Counted from the first letter of the stretch, positions 1 to 9,031 are shown. The stretch: DNA of 64,000 bases from Caulobacter sp. SLTY (GCF_009905535.1 NZ_JAAALA010000004.1:99804-163803); one strand, 5' to 3'. A program made the numbers and translations. Notes: a model not told the origin generated them from the letters alone.

Positions 1-522
1 GGCGGCGTTGCCGCTGCCCAGCCCCTTGCCCTTCTTCCGGAAGCGACCAAACAGGTGCAACGGCGTGTCGGCCGGCAGGCGGAAGTCCAGGGTGTAGCGC
101 CAGCCCTGGGGGTCCCAGTCCGGCGCCTGGCCGCCCTCGAACTCGGGCAGCTTGGGGCCGAAGGCGGCGTCCGCGCCGGTGCGTTCCAGACAGGCGTGCA
201 GGGCCGAAATCCAGCCGGCGTCGGGCGCCTCATCGTCATCGATGAAGGCCACATAGGTCCCGGCCGCGGCCTTGATGCCGGTGTTGCGGACGATGGAGAT
301 GTTGCGGCGGCCGTCGCTGAGATAGCGCACGGGAACGCCGGGATGCGCTGCCGCCAGATCGGCGACCAAGCCCTCGGCCAGCCGGTCCGGATGATTGTCG
401 ACAACGATCAGCTCGAAGGCGAAGCCGGGCGTCTGCTGGGCCAGCACGCCGCGCAGGGTGCGGCCCAAGAGGTGAACGCGGTCGTAGCTCAGCACCACGA
501 CGCTGATGGCGATCTCGCTCAT
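1..522 (-). CDS. Family 2 glycosyltransferase, 3' end beyond window
   Basis: The 174 visible codons encode the N-terminal catalytic half of a GT-A fold glycosyltransferase. It starts MSEIAISVVVLSYDR, the usual first beta strand and nucleotide-sugar loop, and carries FIDDDEAPDAGW about 90 residues in, which matches the metal-binding DXD region of family 2 enzymes. It should transfer a sugar from a nucleotide donor onto the lipid-linked repeat unit on the cytoplasmic side of the membrane. Its ATG overlaps the stop of the upstream sugar transferase gene by four bases (ATGA), so the two are translationally coupled in one leftward operon. The acceptor-binding C-terminal part lies outside the window, so specificity cannot be judged. 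Confidence 0.85.
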   Translation of the reverse strand, partial: MSEIAISVVVLSYDRVHLLGRTLRGVLAQQTPGFAFELIVVDNHPDRLAEGLVADLAAAHPGVPVRYLSDGRRNISIVRNTGIKAAAGTYVAFIDDDEAPDAGWISALHACLERTGADAAFGPKLPEFEGGQAPDWDPQGWRYTLDFRLPADTPLHLFGRFRKKGKGLGSGNAA

Positions 523-1169
523 GCGCCCGTTCCCCGGACGACCACGCCGATGGTGCGGAACAGGATCTTGATGTCCAGCCACAGCGACCAGTCGCGGATG
601 TACTGCAGGTCCAGCTTCACCCACTCATCGTAGTCGGTGATCCGGTGGCGGCCCTCCACCTGCCACAGGCAGGTCAGGCCCTGTTTGGCGGCCAGCTTCT
701 GGCGCTGAAAGGGGGTGAACTTGGCGTACTCGTGCTCTCGCGGGGCGCGGGGGCCGACCAGGCTGAGATCGCCCTTCAGCACGCTCCACAGCTGCGGCAG
801 CTCATCGAGGCTGTATTTGCGCAGCACCCGGCCGAGCGGGGTAATGCGGGGGTCGTGTTCCAGCTTGAAGGCCGGGCCATTCATCAGGTTGCCGGCGGCA
901 AGGCTGGCTTCCTGGGCGTCGGCGTCGGGAACCATGGTGCGGAACTTGTAGCCCCGAAACCGGCGGCCGTTCTGTCCCACCCAGTCGCAGCCGTAGAGCA
1001 GGGGGCCGGGCGAGGTCGTCTTCACCAGGATGGCGACCACCGCCAGCAGCGGGGCCAGCAGGACGAGCAGCAGGGCCGAGCCGACGATGTCCATCGCCCG
1101 CTTGACGGCCAGCTGCGCCGTCACGTCGCGACCGCCCGCGAAGGCGACCTTGGTTGCCCCCTCGGTCAT
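519..1169 (-). CDS. Initiating sugar (phosphoglycosyl) transferase
   Basis: Short, monotopic form of the bacterial sugar transferase family (PssY/HfsE/WcaJ C-terminal type). It would transfer a sugar-1-phosphate to undecaprenyl phosphate and so start each repeat unit. Visible marks are KRAMDIVGS followed by one hydrophobic segment, GYKFRTM, the SLDELPQLW motif and VGPRAP (usually VGPRP). I chose the ATG giving MTEGATKV (216 aa) because AAGG lies upstream. A longer start at 1235 would leave only nine bases to the divergent start at 1245, and an open frame continues to 1340. It is followed with a 4-base overlap by the GT2 gene, in an exopolysaccharide locus. Confidence 0.88.
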   Translation of the reverse strand: MTEGATKVAFAGGRDVTAQLAVKRAMDIVGSALLLVLLAPLLAVVAILVKTTSPGPLLYGCDWVGQNGRRFRGYKFRTMVPDADAQEASLAAGNLMNGPAFKLEHDPRITPLGRVLRKYSLDELPQLWSVLKGDLSLVGPRAPREHEYAKFTPFQRQKLAAKQGLTCLWQVEGRHRITDYDEWVKLDLQYIRDWSLWLDIKILFRTIGVVVRGTGA

Positions 1170-1244
1170 GAATTCAGCCTTAGCGCGCCCGGCGGCATCG
1201 GCGCCAGCTTGCACAGGGGCGGGGGAACGGGGCATGGACGGACT

Positions 1245-2069
1245 ATGACCTTGGGCGCGAAGCGGGACAGGGGCGGCGGTTTCACGGGCGAGACAGCAAG
1301 TCCCGCGCCAGCGGTCCGCTTTGCCGGCCTGAGATTCCACCCGGTCGATGTGGACGAGGCGCTGCGTATCCTGACCGAACGCCCCTCCGGGGCGGCGTTT
1401 TCAGCCTTCGTCACTCCCAACGCCGAGCATGTGCTGCTGCGGCGAAAGGACGCCGAGTTCGCCGCCTGTGGCGACACCTGCCTGCTCAGCAGCAACGACA
1501 GCCGCATCCTGCTGGCCGCGGCTCGACTGGGCGGCCTGGACCTGAAGTTTGCCCCGGGCGCCCACGTGGTCGACCGGCTGTTCAAGGACCATATCGACCC
1601 GGATACGGCGATCAGTGTGATCGGCGGTACGCCGGAGGTGATCGAGGCGCTGCGGGTCCAGTTCGGACTGACCCGGCTGTTCCATCACAACCCGCCGATG
1701 GGCTTCATCAATATGCCGGAGGCGGTAGCCGAGGCTGTCGCCTTCGTCGTGGCCAATCCCGCGCAGTACGTGATGGTCGCCATGGGGCCGCCGCAGTCGG
1801 AGAAGTTCTGCCAGCGGGTGATCGCCGCCGGCGGCGCGACCGGCATCGGCCTGTGCATCGGTAGTTCGATCAATGTGCTGACCGGCCACTCCCAGGCCGC
1901 GCCCGACTGGGTCGAGGGCTCGGGAACCGTCTGGCTCTACCGGCTGATGCGGGAGCCGCGTCGCCTGTGGAAACGCTATCTGGTGCGAGGGATGCAGGGG
2001 CTGGCCATCGCCCTTGTCGACGCCGCCAGGCTGCGGCTGGGCCTGCGGAAGGCCGCCGATGTCGGCTGA
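1245..2069 (+). CDS. WecG/TagA/CpsF family glycosyltransferase
   Basis: GT26-type glycosyltransferase of 274 aa. Members add the second sugar (often ManNAcA or ManNAc) to the undecaprenyl-linked primer; Caulobacter HfsJ belongs here. Diagnostic stretches are FVTPNAEHVLL near residue 60, GAHVVDRL, ISVIGGTPEV and the C-terminal VAMGPPQSEKF followed by GTVWLYRLMREPRRLWKR. The ATG follows MTLGAKRDRGGG, a basic tail before the domain. It reads divergently from the initiating transferase, and its stop overlaps the polymerase gene by 11 bases, so the two form a rightward operon. The sugar it transfers is not predictable from sequence. Confidence 0.88.
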   Translation: MTLGAKRDRGGGFTGETASPAPAVRFAGLRFHPVDVDEALRILTERPSGAAFSAFVTPNAEHVLLRRKDAEFAACGDTCLLSSNDSRILLAAARLGGLDLKFAPGAHVVDRLFKDHIDPDTAISVIGGTPEVIEALRVQFGLTRLFHHNPPMGFINMPEAVAEAVAFVVANPAQYVMVAMGPPQSEKFCQRVIAAGGATGIGLCIGSSINVLTGHSQAAPDWVEGSGTVWLYRLMREPRRLWKRYLVRGMQGLAIALVDAARLRLGLRKAADVG

Positions 2070-3426
2070 CCCCACCGCCCGCGCGGCCCTGGCCGCCGAA
2101 GAGTGGCGGCAGATCAAGGCCGGGGACCGGGGCGCGCGCCAGGCCTTCGGTGAGCGCTGGATCGTCGCCTACGCCGGCGTGGTGCTGGTCGCCATGCTGC
2201 TCTACGTGCTGATCGGCAACAAACCCTACGTCCACACCGTCGCGCTGGACCCGTTGACCGGGGCGACTGAGATGTCGCCGATTAACCGCTATATCTGGCT
2301 GGCGCTGGGGGCGGCCTCGACGCCGCTGCTGTGGTGGCGGCGGGGCGACCTGTTGACCACCGCCGTGCGACTCTGGCCGCTGCTGCTGCTGATGCTGTGG
2401 TTCGTGCTGACCGTCCGCTGGTCGATCGACCCGGGGGCGGCGAGCCGGCGGCTGCTGCTCTACGGCATCGACCTGATGATCTGTGTCGCCGTGGTCCTGG
2501 GGTTGAGCGACACGCGGCGCGTCCATGCGGCCATGGCCATCGCCTGCGCGATTGTCGTGGGCATCGACTTCGCCTCCTGGATCCTGATGTACGAGCGGTC
2601 GATGACCGAGCTTGGCCTCGCCGCCATCCACTCCCACAAGAACACCCTGGGGGCGGTGATGCTGCTGGCCGGCTTGGTCTGTGGAACCTACGCCTGGGGG
2701 CGGATCAGCCTGCGCGGCCAGGTCTTCTGGTGGGCGGTGACCCTGGCCTCCGTCGCCCTGCTGATCGCCAGCCAGTCGAAGACCAGCATCGGCATCTTCG
2801 GCGGGGTGGTGCTGTTCATCCCTTTCCTGCTGGCCCTGCTGCGTCGCCGGGCCATCGACATCCTGGCGGTGGGGGCGGTTGGGGCGCTGGTCGTGCTGAC
2901 CGCCCTGTTCGCCTGGCTGGGCTATAGCTACAGCCTGGGTCAGGACCCCTTCGATCCCCTGCGCGGGGTGACCTTCACCCAGCGCCGCGATGTCTGGGAG
3001 TTCGTCTTTGAGGAGTTCCTGGCCCGGCCCCTGACCGGCGTCGGCTTCGGCTCCTTCTGGGACGTCGATCCGCGTGTGCAGCCCAGCCTGCAGACCGACT
3101 ACTGGTTCGCCCGCCCTGACGCCTTCACCAACGAGGCCCACAACGGCTATCTCGACATCGCCGTGACCACCGGCCTGCCGGGCCTGCTCGGCGCCTGCTT
3201 CCTGCTGGCCCGCTGGATGGGCCGGGGTGTGCTCGACCTGCGCGCGGCGGCGCTGGACGGGGTACAACCGACCCTTGCGGCGGCTGCGTTCCTGGGCGTC
3301 TTCCCGCTGATGTTCTTCGGGCACAACTGGATGGAAAGCAGCTACTTCACCGCCAACGCCATCTTCGGGACCATCATCCTGGTCGTGGGGGTGAGCCTGG
3401 ACCTGAAGCGGCGCGGCGCAGCATGA
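2059..3426 (+). CDS. Wzy-like O-antigen/exopolysaccharide polymerase
   Basis: Integral membrane protein of 455 aa with about ten to twelve hydrophobic segments and a large periplasmic loop near residues 280-350 that contains RPLTGVGFGSFWD and NEAHNGYLDIAVTTGLPG, the hallmark of the Wzy_C/O-antigen ligase family. It should polymerise flipped repeat units in the periplasm. The start chosen is ATG 2059 (MSADPTARAALAAEEW), inside the end of the upstream glycosyltransferase gene. An upstream start at 2014 is open but less natural. Its 3' end overlaps the convergent flippase gene by 53 bases. Polymerase and ligase cannot be told apart by sequence, but Wzx, Wza and Wzc neighbours favour polymerase. 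Confidence 0.85.
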   Translation: MSADPTARAALAAEEWRQIKAGDRGARQAFGERWIVAYAGVVLVAMLLYVLIGNKPYVHTVALDPLTGATEMSPINRYIWLALGAASTPLLWWRRGDLLTTAVRLWPLLLLMLWFVLTVRWSIDPGAASRRLLLYGIDLMICVAVVLGLSDTRRVHAAMAIACAIVVGIDFASWILMYERSMTELGLAAIHSHKNTLGAVMLLAGLVCGTYAWGRISLRGQVFWWAVTLASVALLIASQSKTSIGIFGGVVLFIPFLLALLRRRAIDILAVGAVGALVVLTALFAWLGYSYSLGQDPFDPLRGVTFTQRRDVWEFVFEEFLARPLTGVGFGSFWDVDPRVQPSLQTDYWFARPDAFTNEAHNGYLDIAVTTGLPGLLGACFLLARWMGRGVLDLRAAALDGVQPTLAAAAFLGVFPLMFFGHNWMESSYFTANAIFGTIILVVGVSLDLKRRGAA

Positions 3427-4630
3427 CGGCCAGCAGGCCGGCCATGGCGATCAGCTCCACGCCTTGACCCAGGGCCGAGCCGATCACCGCCCCCGGTCCG
3501 CCCAGAAGGTTCATCCCGACCAGGATGGCGCCCACCGCGACCACCGCCGCCCCGGCGTTGCACCAGGCCAGGGTCTTGAAGGCGCGCAGAGTCTGCAGGC
3601 CCGTGCTGAGCACCGTCTGGGCAAAGGCGATGGCCATCGCCAGCCCCCACCACAGCACCAGGCTCCGCGCCTCGGCATAGCGTCCGTCGAAGGCCAGGGT
3701 GGTGATGGTCGGCCACAGGGCATGGACGATGGCCGTCCACACCGCCGCGACGACCAGGCCGCCGAGGGCGACCAGGGTTAGGTTCCGGCCATAGCCGCGC
3801 CAGTCGCCGGCCTCGCGCTGGCGCACCAGGTCGTTGCGACCGACCATGCTCCAGGCCGTGGCCAGCAGGGGCACGGGGCGCAGGAAGGTCTGGCTGAACG
3901 ACAGCAGGGCCAGCACCGTGACGCCGAGCGTGCCGCCGACCGCGAAGACATAGAACCGGGCGAGAAGCTCGCTGCTCGCCACCCCCAGGAAAATCCAGCC
4001 GCTCTGCCGCACGAACCTGGCGTAGGCCTTGAGGTCCGCGAGGCCCGGCATTCCGAGGCCCCGCACTGCCCGCGCCAGTCCAGCGATCCCGACCAGTCCA
4101 TAGGCGGCGCCGAGCAGGAGCAGGATTTCGTCGGCGGTCAGCGGATGGAACAGCCGCCACCCCAGCAGCAGGAATGACGCCGCCAGCACTAGCACCCAGC
4201 CTGTCTGGACCATGGCCGTCCGCGCCGCGCCCCGCGTGAAGCAGAGGAAGCGGACATACTGCTGGAGGAGGAAGGCGGGCACGAAGACCACGGCCGCCGG
4301 GGCAGACAGGGCGGGCGAGGTGACGCCCAGCGCGGCGCTGAGGCCCAGCGCCCCCGCCATCGTGGCGCCCAGGAAGACCGCCGTCACGGCCAGCATAACC
4401 CGCTCGGTCGGCCGCCGGGCCGGGTCCGAGCCGGGAACGGCGGGTAGGACCTGCAGGTGGGCCAGGGTCAGGGCGTTCTGAACGCTGCTCAGCACATAGG
4501 CGATGCTGGCCCAGAAGATGAAGGCCCCGAACGCCTCCGGCGCCGCCAGCTTGGCGAGCAGCAGGGCGACGCCGAGGTTCAGCGCCGACCACAGGGCCTG
4601 TTCGATGATGGGCGTCAGATACCGCGACAT
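3374..4630 (-). CDS. Wzx-like polysaccharide flippase
   Basis: Hydrophobic 418-aa protein with roughly twelve transmembrane segments in the MATE/MOP-flippase pattern (MSRYLTPIIEQALWSALNLG at the N-terminus). It would move undecaprenyl-linked repeat units across the inner membrane. Identification rests on topology, length and context between a Wzy polymerase and a Wza exporter; sequence motifs in this family are weak. The final 17 codons overlap the convergent polymerase gene. It lies 19 bases downstream of the Wza gene and reads with it as one leftward operon. Confidence 0.8.
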   Translation of the reverse strand: MSRYLTPIIEQALWSALNLGVALLLAKLAAPEAFGAFIFWASIAYVLSSVQNALTLAHLQVLPAVPGSDPARRPTERVMLAVTAVFLGATMAGALGLSAALGVTSPALSAPAAVVFVPAFLLQQYVRFLCFTRGAARTAMVQTGWVLVLAASFLLLGWRLFHPLTADEILLLLGAAYGLVGIAGLARAVRGLGMPGLADLKAYARFVRQSGWIFLGVASSELLARFYVFAVGGTLGVTVLALLSFSQTFLRPVPLLATAWSMVGRNDLVRQREAGDWRGYGRNLTLVALGGLVVAAVWTAIVHALWPTITTLAFDGRYAEARSLVLWWGLAMAIAFAQTVLSTGLQTLRAFKTLAWCNAGAAVVAVGAILVGMNLLGGPGAVIGSALGQGVELIAMAGLLAVMLRRAASGPGSPPRPG

Positions 4631-4649
4631 GAGCCCGGCATCCTGCCCG

Positions 4650-5375
4650 TCATTGGTTACGATTGAGGTCGAAATTGTAGCTGAAGCTGAAGGGGATCAG
4701 GCCGGTCACATACTGGCGGATGAAAAGGTTGGCCTCGGCCACCCCGCTGCGCGGCACGAAGATCAGGTCGCCTGGGATGATCTGGAAGTCGTCCCGGCCC
4801 TCGCCCTTCAGCAGGGCGCGGACGTCCACCTCCCGCACCAGCAGGTGGTTGTCGCGGGCCCGGCGGCGCAGCACCACGACCTTGCCGGTGCGCGCCGTCT
4901 CCAGGAAGCCGCCGGCCGAGGCGATGGCCTGGGCGGCGTTGATCTGGCCGCGGATCGGATGGACGCCCGGCGTGCGGACCTCGCCGGCGACGTAGATCTG
5001 CGAGGCGCCGTAGGTCCCGATCAGGGTCTCGACCTGCGGGTTGCGCAGCACCGCGCCATAGGCCGTGGTCAGCTGCCGGCTGGCCTCCTCGGGGGTGCGG
5101 CCGGCGACCATGACGCCCGACACCAGGGGGAAGACGCCGCGCCCGTCGGGGCCGACAACGACCCGGGTGTTCATGTCCGGATTGACCAGAAAATTCAGAA
5201 CCAGCTCATCGCCCGGCATGATCCGATAGCGGAAGTCCTCGTCGACCCAGGGCTCCGAGGATTGGACGGCGGCGGCCTGGCGCGGCGCTGCCTGGCTGGC
5301 GCAGCCGCCGATCGCGGCGAGCAGAAGCAGGAGGCCGGCGAAGAGCGGAGCGGAAGAGCGTGACAGCGACATCAT
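4650..5375 (-). CDS. Wza/HfsD-like outer-membrane polysaccharide export lipoprotein
   Basis: Secreted lipoprotein of 241 aa. The signal peptide (MMSLSRSSAPLFAGLLLLL) ends in a lipobox-like IGGC. A Poly_export domain follows (YRIMPGDELVLNFLVNPDMN to ROUGHLY residue 130), then an SLBB domain (QIYVAGEVRTPGVHPIRG). It is shorter than E. coli Wza and similar in size to HfsD/GumB-type exporters. Its role is the outer-membrane pore for the polymer made by the neighbouring Wzy system. Start ATG 5375 puts a compact basic n-region before the hydrophobic core; another ATG lies 12 codons upstream at 5411. It is divergent from the Wzc gene with a 78-base gap that should hold both promoters. Confidence 0.88.
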   Translation of the reverse strand: MMSLSRSSAPLFAGLLLLLAAIGGCASQAAPRQAAAVQSSEPWVDEDFRYRIMPGDELVLNFLVNPDMNTRVVVGPDGRGVFPLVSGVMVAGRTPEEASRQLTTAYGAVLRNPQVETLIGTYGASQIYVAGEVRTPGVHPIRGQINAAQAIASAGGFLETARTGKVVVLRRRARDNHLLVREVDVRALLKGEGRDDFQIIPGDLIFVPRSGVAEANLFIRQYVTGLIPFSFSYNFDLNRNQ

Positions 5376-5453
5376 ATCTACTCTGCGGGGCCGAGTCGGG
5401 ACGGAGTCCATCTGCTATCTTCACCTGATCCGCCTGATTCTGTCGTCTTGTCG

Positions 5454-7598
5454 ATGGCGCATCTCGTGCGGGCCGCAATTGAGCCTGAGCGTCTTTTGAC
5501 CGATCCGAGCCCGAACGATATCGGTCGATCCCGCGGCCCGCCCCGAGGCAGGGTGACGTCCCGCGACCTCTTGACGCCGGCCTTCTACTACTGGCGCCCG
5601 GCCTTTCTGGCCCTGCTCATCCCCATCGTCCTGGCGATCGCTGTCGCCGCCCTGGCCAAGCCGGTCTACACCAGCCAGACGCGGCTGCTGATCCTGCCGG
5701 GCGAGGACTATGTCTTCGAGGGCAGCCGGGTGACCGGCGGGGTCAGCCAGGTCTTCGACCGGGCCCAGATCGTCGCCGCCGAAATGGAGATCCTGCGCTC
5801 CAAGGACCTGCAGCAGCAGGCCATCGAGGCCGTGGGCCTGCGCCGCTTCCACCCCGCCGCCGGGGCCGGCCCACGGGCCATGGAGCAGGCGCTCGAACAG
5901 CTAGGCAAAAGCCTGCGCATCGAGAACGTGCCGGCCTCGAACGTCATCGAGATGCGGCTGCGCCACGACGACCCGCAGGTCGCCGCCGAGCTGCTCAACG
6001 CCCTGGTCGATCTCTACGTCAAACGCCGGCGCGAGATCTTCGAGCGGTCCGACGTCAAGGCGGTGATCGAGCAGGAGGCGGACCTCAAGGGCCGGCTGGT
6101 CGATGTCGAGGGGCGGATCGTGACCCTGTCCGCCGAGCACGGCATCGGCGACTACAACCAGGAACTCATCACCGTCCAGACGCGCCAGACCGAACTGATC
6201 GGCCAGCTGGCCAGCGTCGACCGGCAGATTTCCGAGGCCGGCGGGCGGGAAAAACGCCTGGGCGCCGACCTGCGCCGCACCCCGCCGACCGTGACGCTCA
6301 ATACCGACTGGACCCGCTCGCAACAGGTCGAAGCCATGACCAACAGCCTCGAGACGGTGAAGGAACAGCGCCGCCAGGCCGCGGCCCGCTACCGGGACGG
6401 GCATCCCCTGGTCGTCGAGCTGGACCGCCAGATCGCCGGGATGCAGGCGGCCATCGCCGCCGCCCCGCCGCAGGAGAGCAGCCTGGTCCGCCAGGGCGCC
6501 AACCCGGTCTATCAGGACCTCGACACCCAGCTGAGCACCGCGCGCGGAGAAGGGGCGGGTCTGGCCGCCGGCCGCGACCGCATCGTCCAGGCGTTGAACG
6601 AGAACGGCGCGCGCCTGAGCGAACTCATCGATATCGGCCCGGAGTACCGCGAACTGTTGCGCACCCGCGCGGTGATCGAGGGCAGCTACCAGGACGTCGC
6701 CCGCCGCTCCGAGGACGTTCGCCTGCGCCAGGCCCTGGCCGGCAGCCAGGCCAATGTGCGGATCGTCGAGCGGGCCCAGCCGCCGTTCAAGGGCCGGACG
6801 GGCCGGATGATCATCCTGGCGGTCGGGGTGCTGGTCGGCTTGGCCGCCGCCCTGGCGGTGATCGTCATTTCCGCCGCGACCAGCCAGGTGATGGTCTCGC
6901 CCAGCGACACCGAGGACAGGCTGGACCTGCCGGTGGTGGTCACCGTGCCGCACGGCCCAGAAGACCCGCCGCGCACCCCCTTCTGGCGTCCGACCCCGGC
7001 GCGGATGACCGCCGATGACGTGAACGTCCTCTACCGGCTGCTGCGCGCCCTGTCGGGGGGCAAGGGCGGAGTGGTCCAGTGGGTCTCCGCCGTGTCCGGC
7101 GAAGGGGTCAGCAGCCTGGCGCTGGACATGGCGATGCTGCGGTCGCAGCAGGGCGGCAAGGTGCTGCTGGTCGATGTCGAGCCCTGGGCGGGCCGGGGCC
7201 TGACCGCGCAGGCGCACCAGCGCGGCGCCCGGCTGGACCGGCATGATGCGATGCGCGGCGTCTACCGGGTCGATCGCTCGGCCCTCTATCTGACCGACCC
7301 GATGGTCAATCCCAGCACCCATGTCTCGGACGACCGCTGGATGGCCTTCCTGGCCAAGGCGCGCCAGGAGTTCGAGCTGATCATCCTCGACTGCCCGGCG
7401 GTCGAGCGGTCTTCCAGCGGCATCCTGTTGTCGGCCCTGTCCGACCTCTCCCTGCTGGTCGTGGAGGCGGAGGAAACCCGTGCCCCGGTGGCCGAGCAGG
7501 TCATCCGCCGGATCGAGGCGTCCGGCGGGGTGGTGTTCGGCGTCGTCCTGAACAAGCGGCGCTTCTATATCCCGAGGTTCATCTACTCGAGGCTTTGA
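5454..7598 (+). CDS. Wzc-like polysaccharide co-polymerase with degenerate kinase domain
   Basis: 714-aa inner-membrane protein. It has a Wzz-type N-terminal segment with a first transmembrane helix near residues 43-65, a long periplasmic coiled-coil region with a GNVR-like stretch around residues 200-430, a second transmembrane helix near 450-475 (GRMIILAVGVLVGLAA), and a cytoplasmic BY-kinase-like domain. In that domain the Walker A region reads SAVSGEGVSSLAL: the invariant lysine of GEGKS/T is valine (codon GTC). Walker A' (VLLVDVEP) and Walker B (LIILDCPAV) are recognisable. There is no C-terminal tyrosine cluster, only YIPRFIYSRL. It should control chain length and export, probably without autophosphorylation. 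Caulobacter has HfsA and HfsB as separate proteins; here they are one chain. TTG 5448 is an alternative start. Confidence 0.85.
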   Translation: MAHLVRAAIEPERLLTDPSPNDIGRSRGPPRGRVTSRDLLTPAFYYWRPAFLALLIPIVLAIAVAALAKPVYTSQTRLLILPGEDYVFEGSRVTGGVSQVFDRAQIVAAEMEILRSKDLQQQAIEAVGLRRFHPAAGAGPRAMEQALEQLGKSLRIENVPASNVIEMRLRHDDPQVAAELLNALVDLYVKRRREIFERSDVKAVIEQEADLKGRLVDVEGRIVTLSAEHGIGDYNQELITVQTRQTELIGQLASVDRQISEAGGREKRLGADLRRTPPTVTLNTDWTRSQQVEAMTNSLETVKEQRRQAAARYRDGHPLVVELDRQIAGMQAAIAAAPPQESSLVRQGANPVYQDLDTQLSTARGEGAGLAAGRDRIVQALNENGARLSELIDIGPEYRELLRTRAVIEGSYQDVARRSEDVRLRQALAGSQANVRIVERAQPPFKGRTGRMIILAVGVLVGLAAALAVIVISAATSQVMVSPSDTEDRLDLPVVVTVPHGPEDPPRTPFWRPTPARMTADDVNVLYRLLRALSGGKGGVVQWVSAVSGEGVSSLALDMAMLRSQQGGKVLLVDVEPWAGRGLTAQAHQRGARLDRHDAMRGVYRVDRSALYLTDPMVNPSTHVSDDRWMAFLAKARQEFELIILDCPAVERSSSGILLSALSDLSLLVVEAEETRAPVAEQVIRRIEASGGVVFGVVLNKRRFYIPRFIYSRL

Positions 7599-7599
7599 A

Positions 7600-9000
7600 T
7601 TGAACCAGAACCTCTACGGCCGTCTGGCGGCCGGCTTCCCCGCCGATCGCTCGCGTCCCTGCTTCCGCCTGCCCGACGGCGGCCTCGTCTCCTACGGCGA
7701 TCTGGAAGCGGGCGCCGGGCGCATCGCACGGCTGCTGCTCGCCAAGGGCGTCATGCCGGACGACCGGGTGGCGGTGCAGGCGCCCAAAAGCGTCGCAGCC
7801 GTCATGCTCTATCTGGCGGTGCTGAAGATCGGGGCGATCTTCCTGCCGCTGAACACCGCCTACACCGAGGCGGAGCTGGACTATTTCATCGAGGACGCCG
7901 AGCCCCGCCTGGTCATCCGCGACGCCGACGCGCTGGCGGCCGAGGCGGCGGGACTGGAGCCGGTGGTCGAGGTCACGGCGCGGGCCCCCGACGATCTGGC
8001 CTCGATCATCTACACCAGCGGCACCACCGGGCGGTCCAAGGGGGCGATGCTGACCCACGCCGCCCTGCTGGACAACGGCCGGGCGCTGACCGCCCTGTGG
8101 GGCTTCACCGAGCGGGACGTGCTGTTGCACGCCCTGCCGATCTTCCACGTCCACGGCCTGTTCGTGGCTTTGCACTGCGTGTTCCTCAGCGGCGCGTCGA
8201 TGGTCTGGCTGGCGAAGTTCGACGAGGCCCAGGTGCTGGCTGGCCTGGACCAGGCCACGGTCGTGATGGGGGTGCCGACCTTCTACACCCGCCTGCTGGC
8301 CAGCCTCGAATTCACCCCGGCCAAGACGGCCGGCGTGCGGCTGTTCATCTCCGGCTCGGCCCCCCTGCTGACCTCGACCTTCGCCGAGTTCGAGGCGCGG
8401 ACCGGCCAGCGGATTCTCGAGCGCTATGGAATGAGCGAGGCGGTAATCATCACCTCCAACCCACTGGACGGCGAGCGGCTGGCGGGCAGCGTCGGCTATC
8501 CCCTGCCGGGGGTCGAGCTGCGCATCGAGGGGGGAGAGACGGGGGTCATCCAGATTCGCGGACCCAGCGTTTTCAAGGGCTACTGGCGCAACCCGGCCAA
8601 GACGGCGGAGGACTTCACCGCCGACGGCTGGTTCATCACCGGCGATGTCGGGCGCCAGGACGCCGACGGGCGGGTGTGGATCTCCGGGCGGGCCAAGGAC
8701 CTGATCATCTCGGGCGGCTACAACGTCTATCCCAAGGAGATCGAGATGCTGCTCGACGAGTTGGACGGGGTGGTGGAAAGCGCGGTGATCGGCCTGCCCC
8801 ATCCCGACTTCGGCGAGGCTGTGGTGGCGGTGATCATCGGCCAGGGTGACGAGGCGGCGGTGATCGCCAAGGCCCGGGAAAGCCTGGCCGCCTTCAAGAC
8901 ACCCAAGCGGGTCATCTGGGTGGACGAGCTGCCTCGCAACGCCATGGGCAAGGTGCAGAAGAATCTGCTGCGCCAGGCCTACGCGGGCACGTTCCAGTAG
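7600..9000 (+). CDS. Malonyl-CoA synthetase-like acyl-CoA ligase
   Basis: ANL-superfamily adenylate-forming enzyme, 466 aa, close to the MatB type: ATP + dicarboxylate (malonate or methylmalonate) + CoA to the acyl-CoA. The P-loop is IIYTSGTTGRSKGAM, then LPIFHVHGLFVALHC, which is characteristic of MatB, RYGMSEAV (A5), ITGDVG, the hinge SGRAKDLIISGGYNVYPKEIE, and the catalytic lysine region RNAMGKVQKNLL. Translation starts with TTG one base after the Wzc stop, so it is read from the exopolysaccharide transcript. That position is unusual; malonyl decoration of the polymer or mere co-transcription are both possible. It converges on the FixK gene. Confidence 0.82.
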   Translation: MNQNLYGRLAAGFPADRSRPCFRLPDGGLVSYGDLEAGAGRIARLLLAKGVMPDDRVAVQAPKSVAAVMLYLAVLKIGAIFLPLNTAYTEAELDYFIEDAEPRLVIRDADALAAEAAGLEPVVEVTARAPDDLASIIYTSGTTGRSKGAMLTHAALLDNGRALTALWGFTERDVLLHALPIFHVHGLFVALHCVFLSGASMVWLAKFDEAQVLAGLDQATVVMGVPTFYTRLLASLEFTPAKTAGVRLFISGSAPLLTSTFAEFEARTGQRILERYGMSEAVIITSNPLDGERLAGSVGYPLPGVELRIEGGETGVIQIRGPSVFKGYWRNPAKTAEDFTADGWFITGDVGRQDADGRVWISGRAKDLIISGGYNVYPKEIEMLLDELDGVVESAVIGLPHPDFGEAVVAVIIGQGDEAAVIAKARESLAAFKTPKRVIWVDELPRNAMGKVQKNLLRQAYAGTFQ

Positions 9001-9031
9001 CAGAAGGGGCGGGCCAGCAGGCCGCCAGGAG

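Noticed and set aside
7600..9000. MatB-like gene as part of the FixK regulon because it lies beside fixK
   Set aside because: It is convergent with fixK, has no FixK box, and starts one base after the Wzc gene stop.
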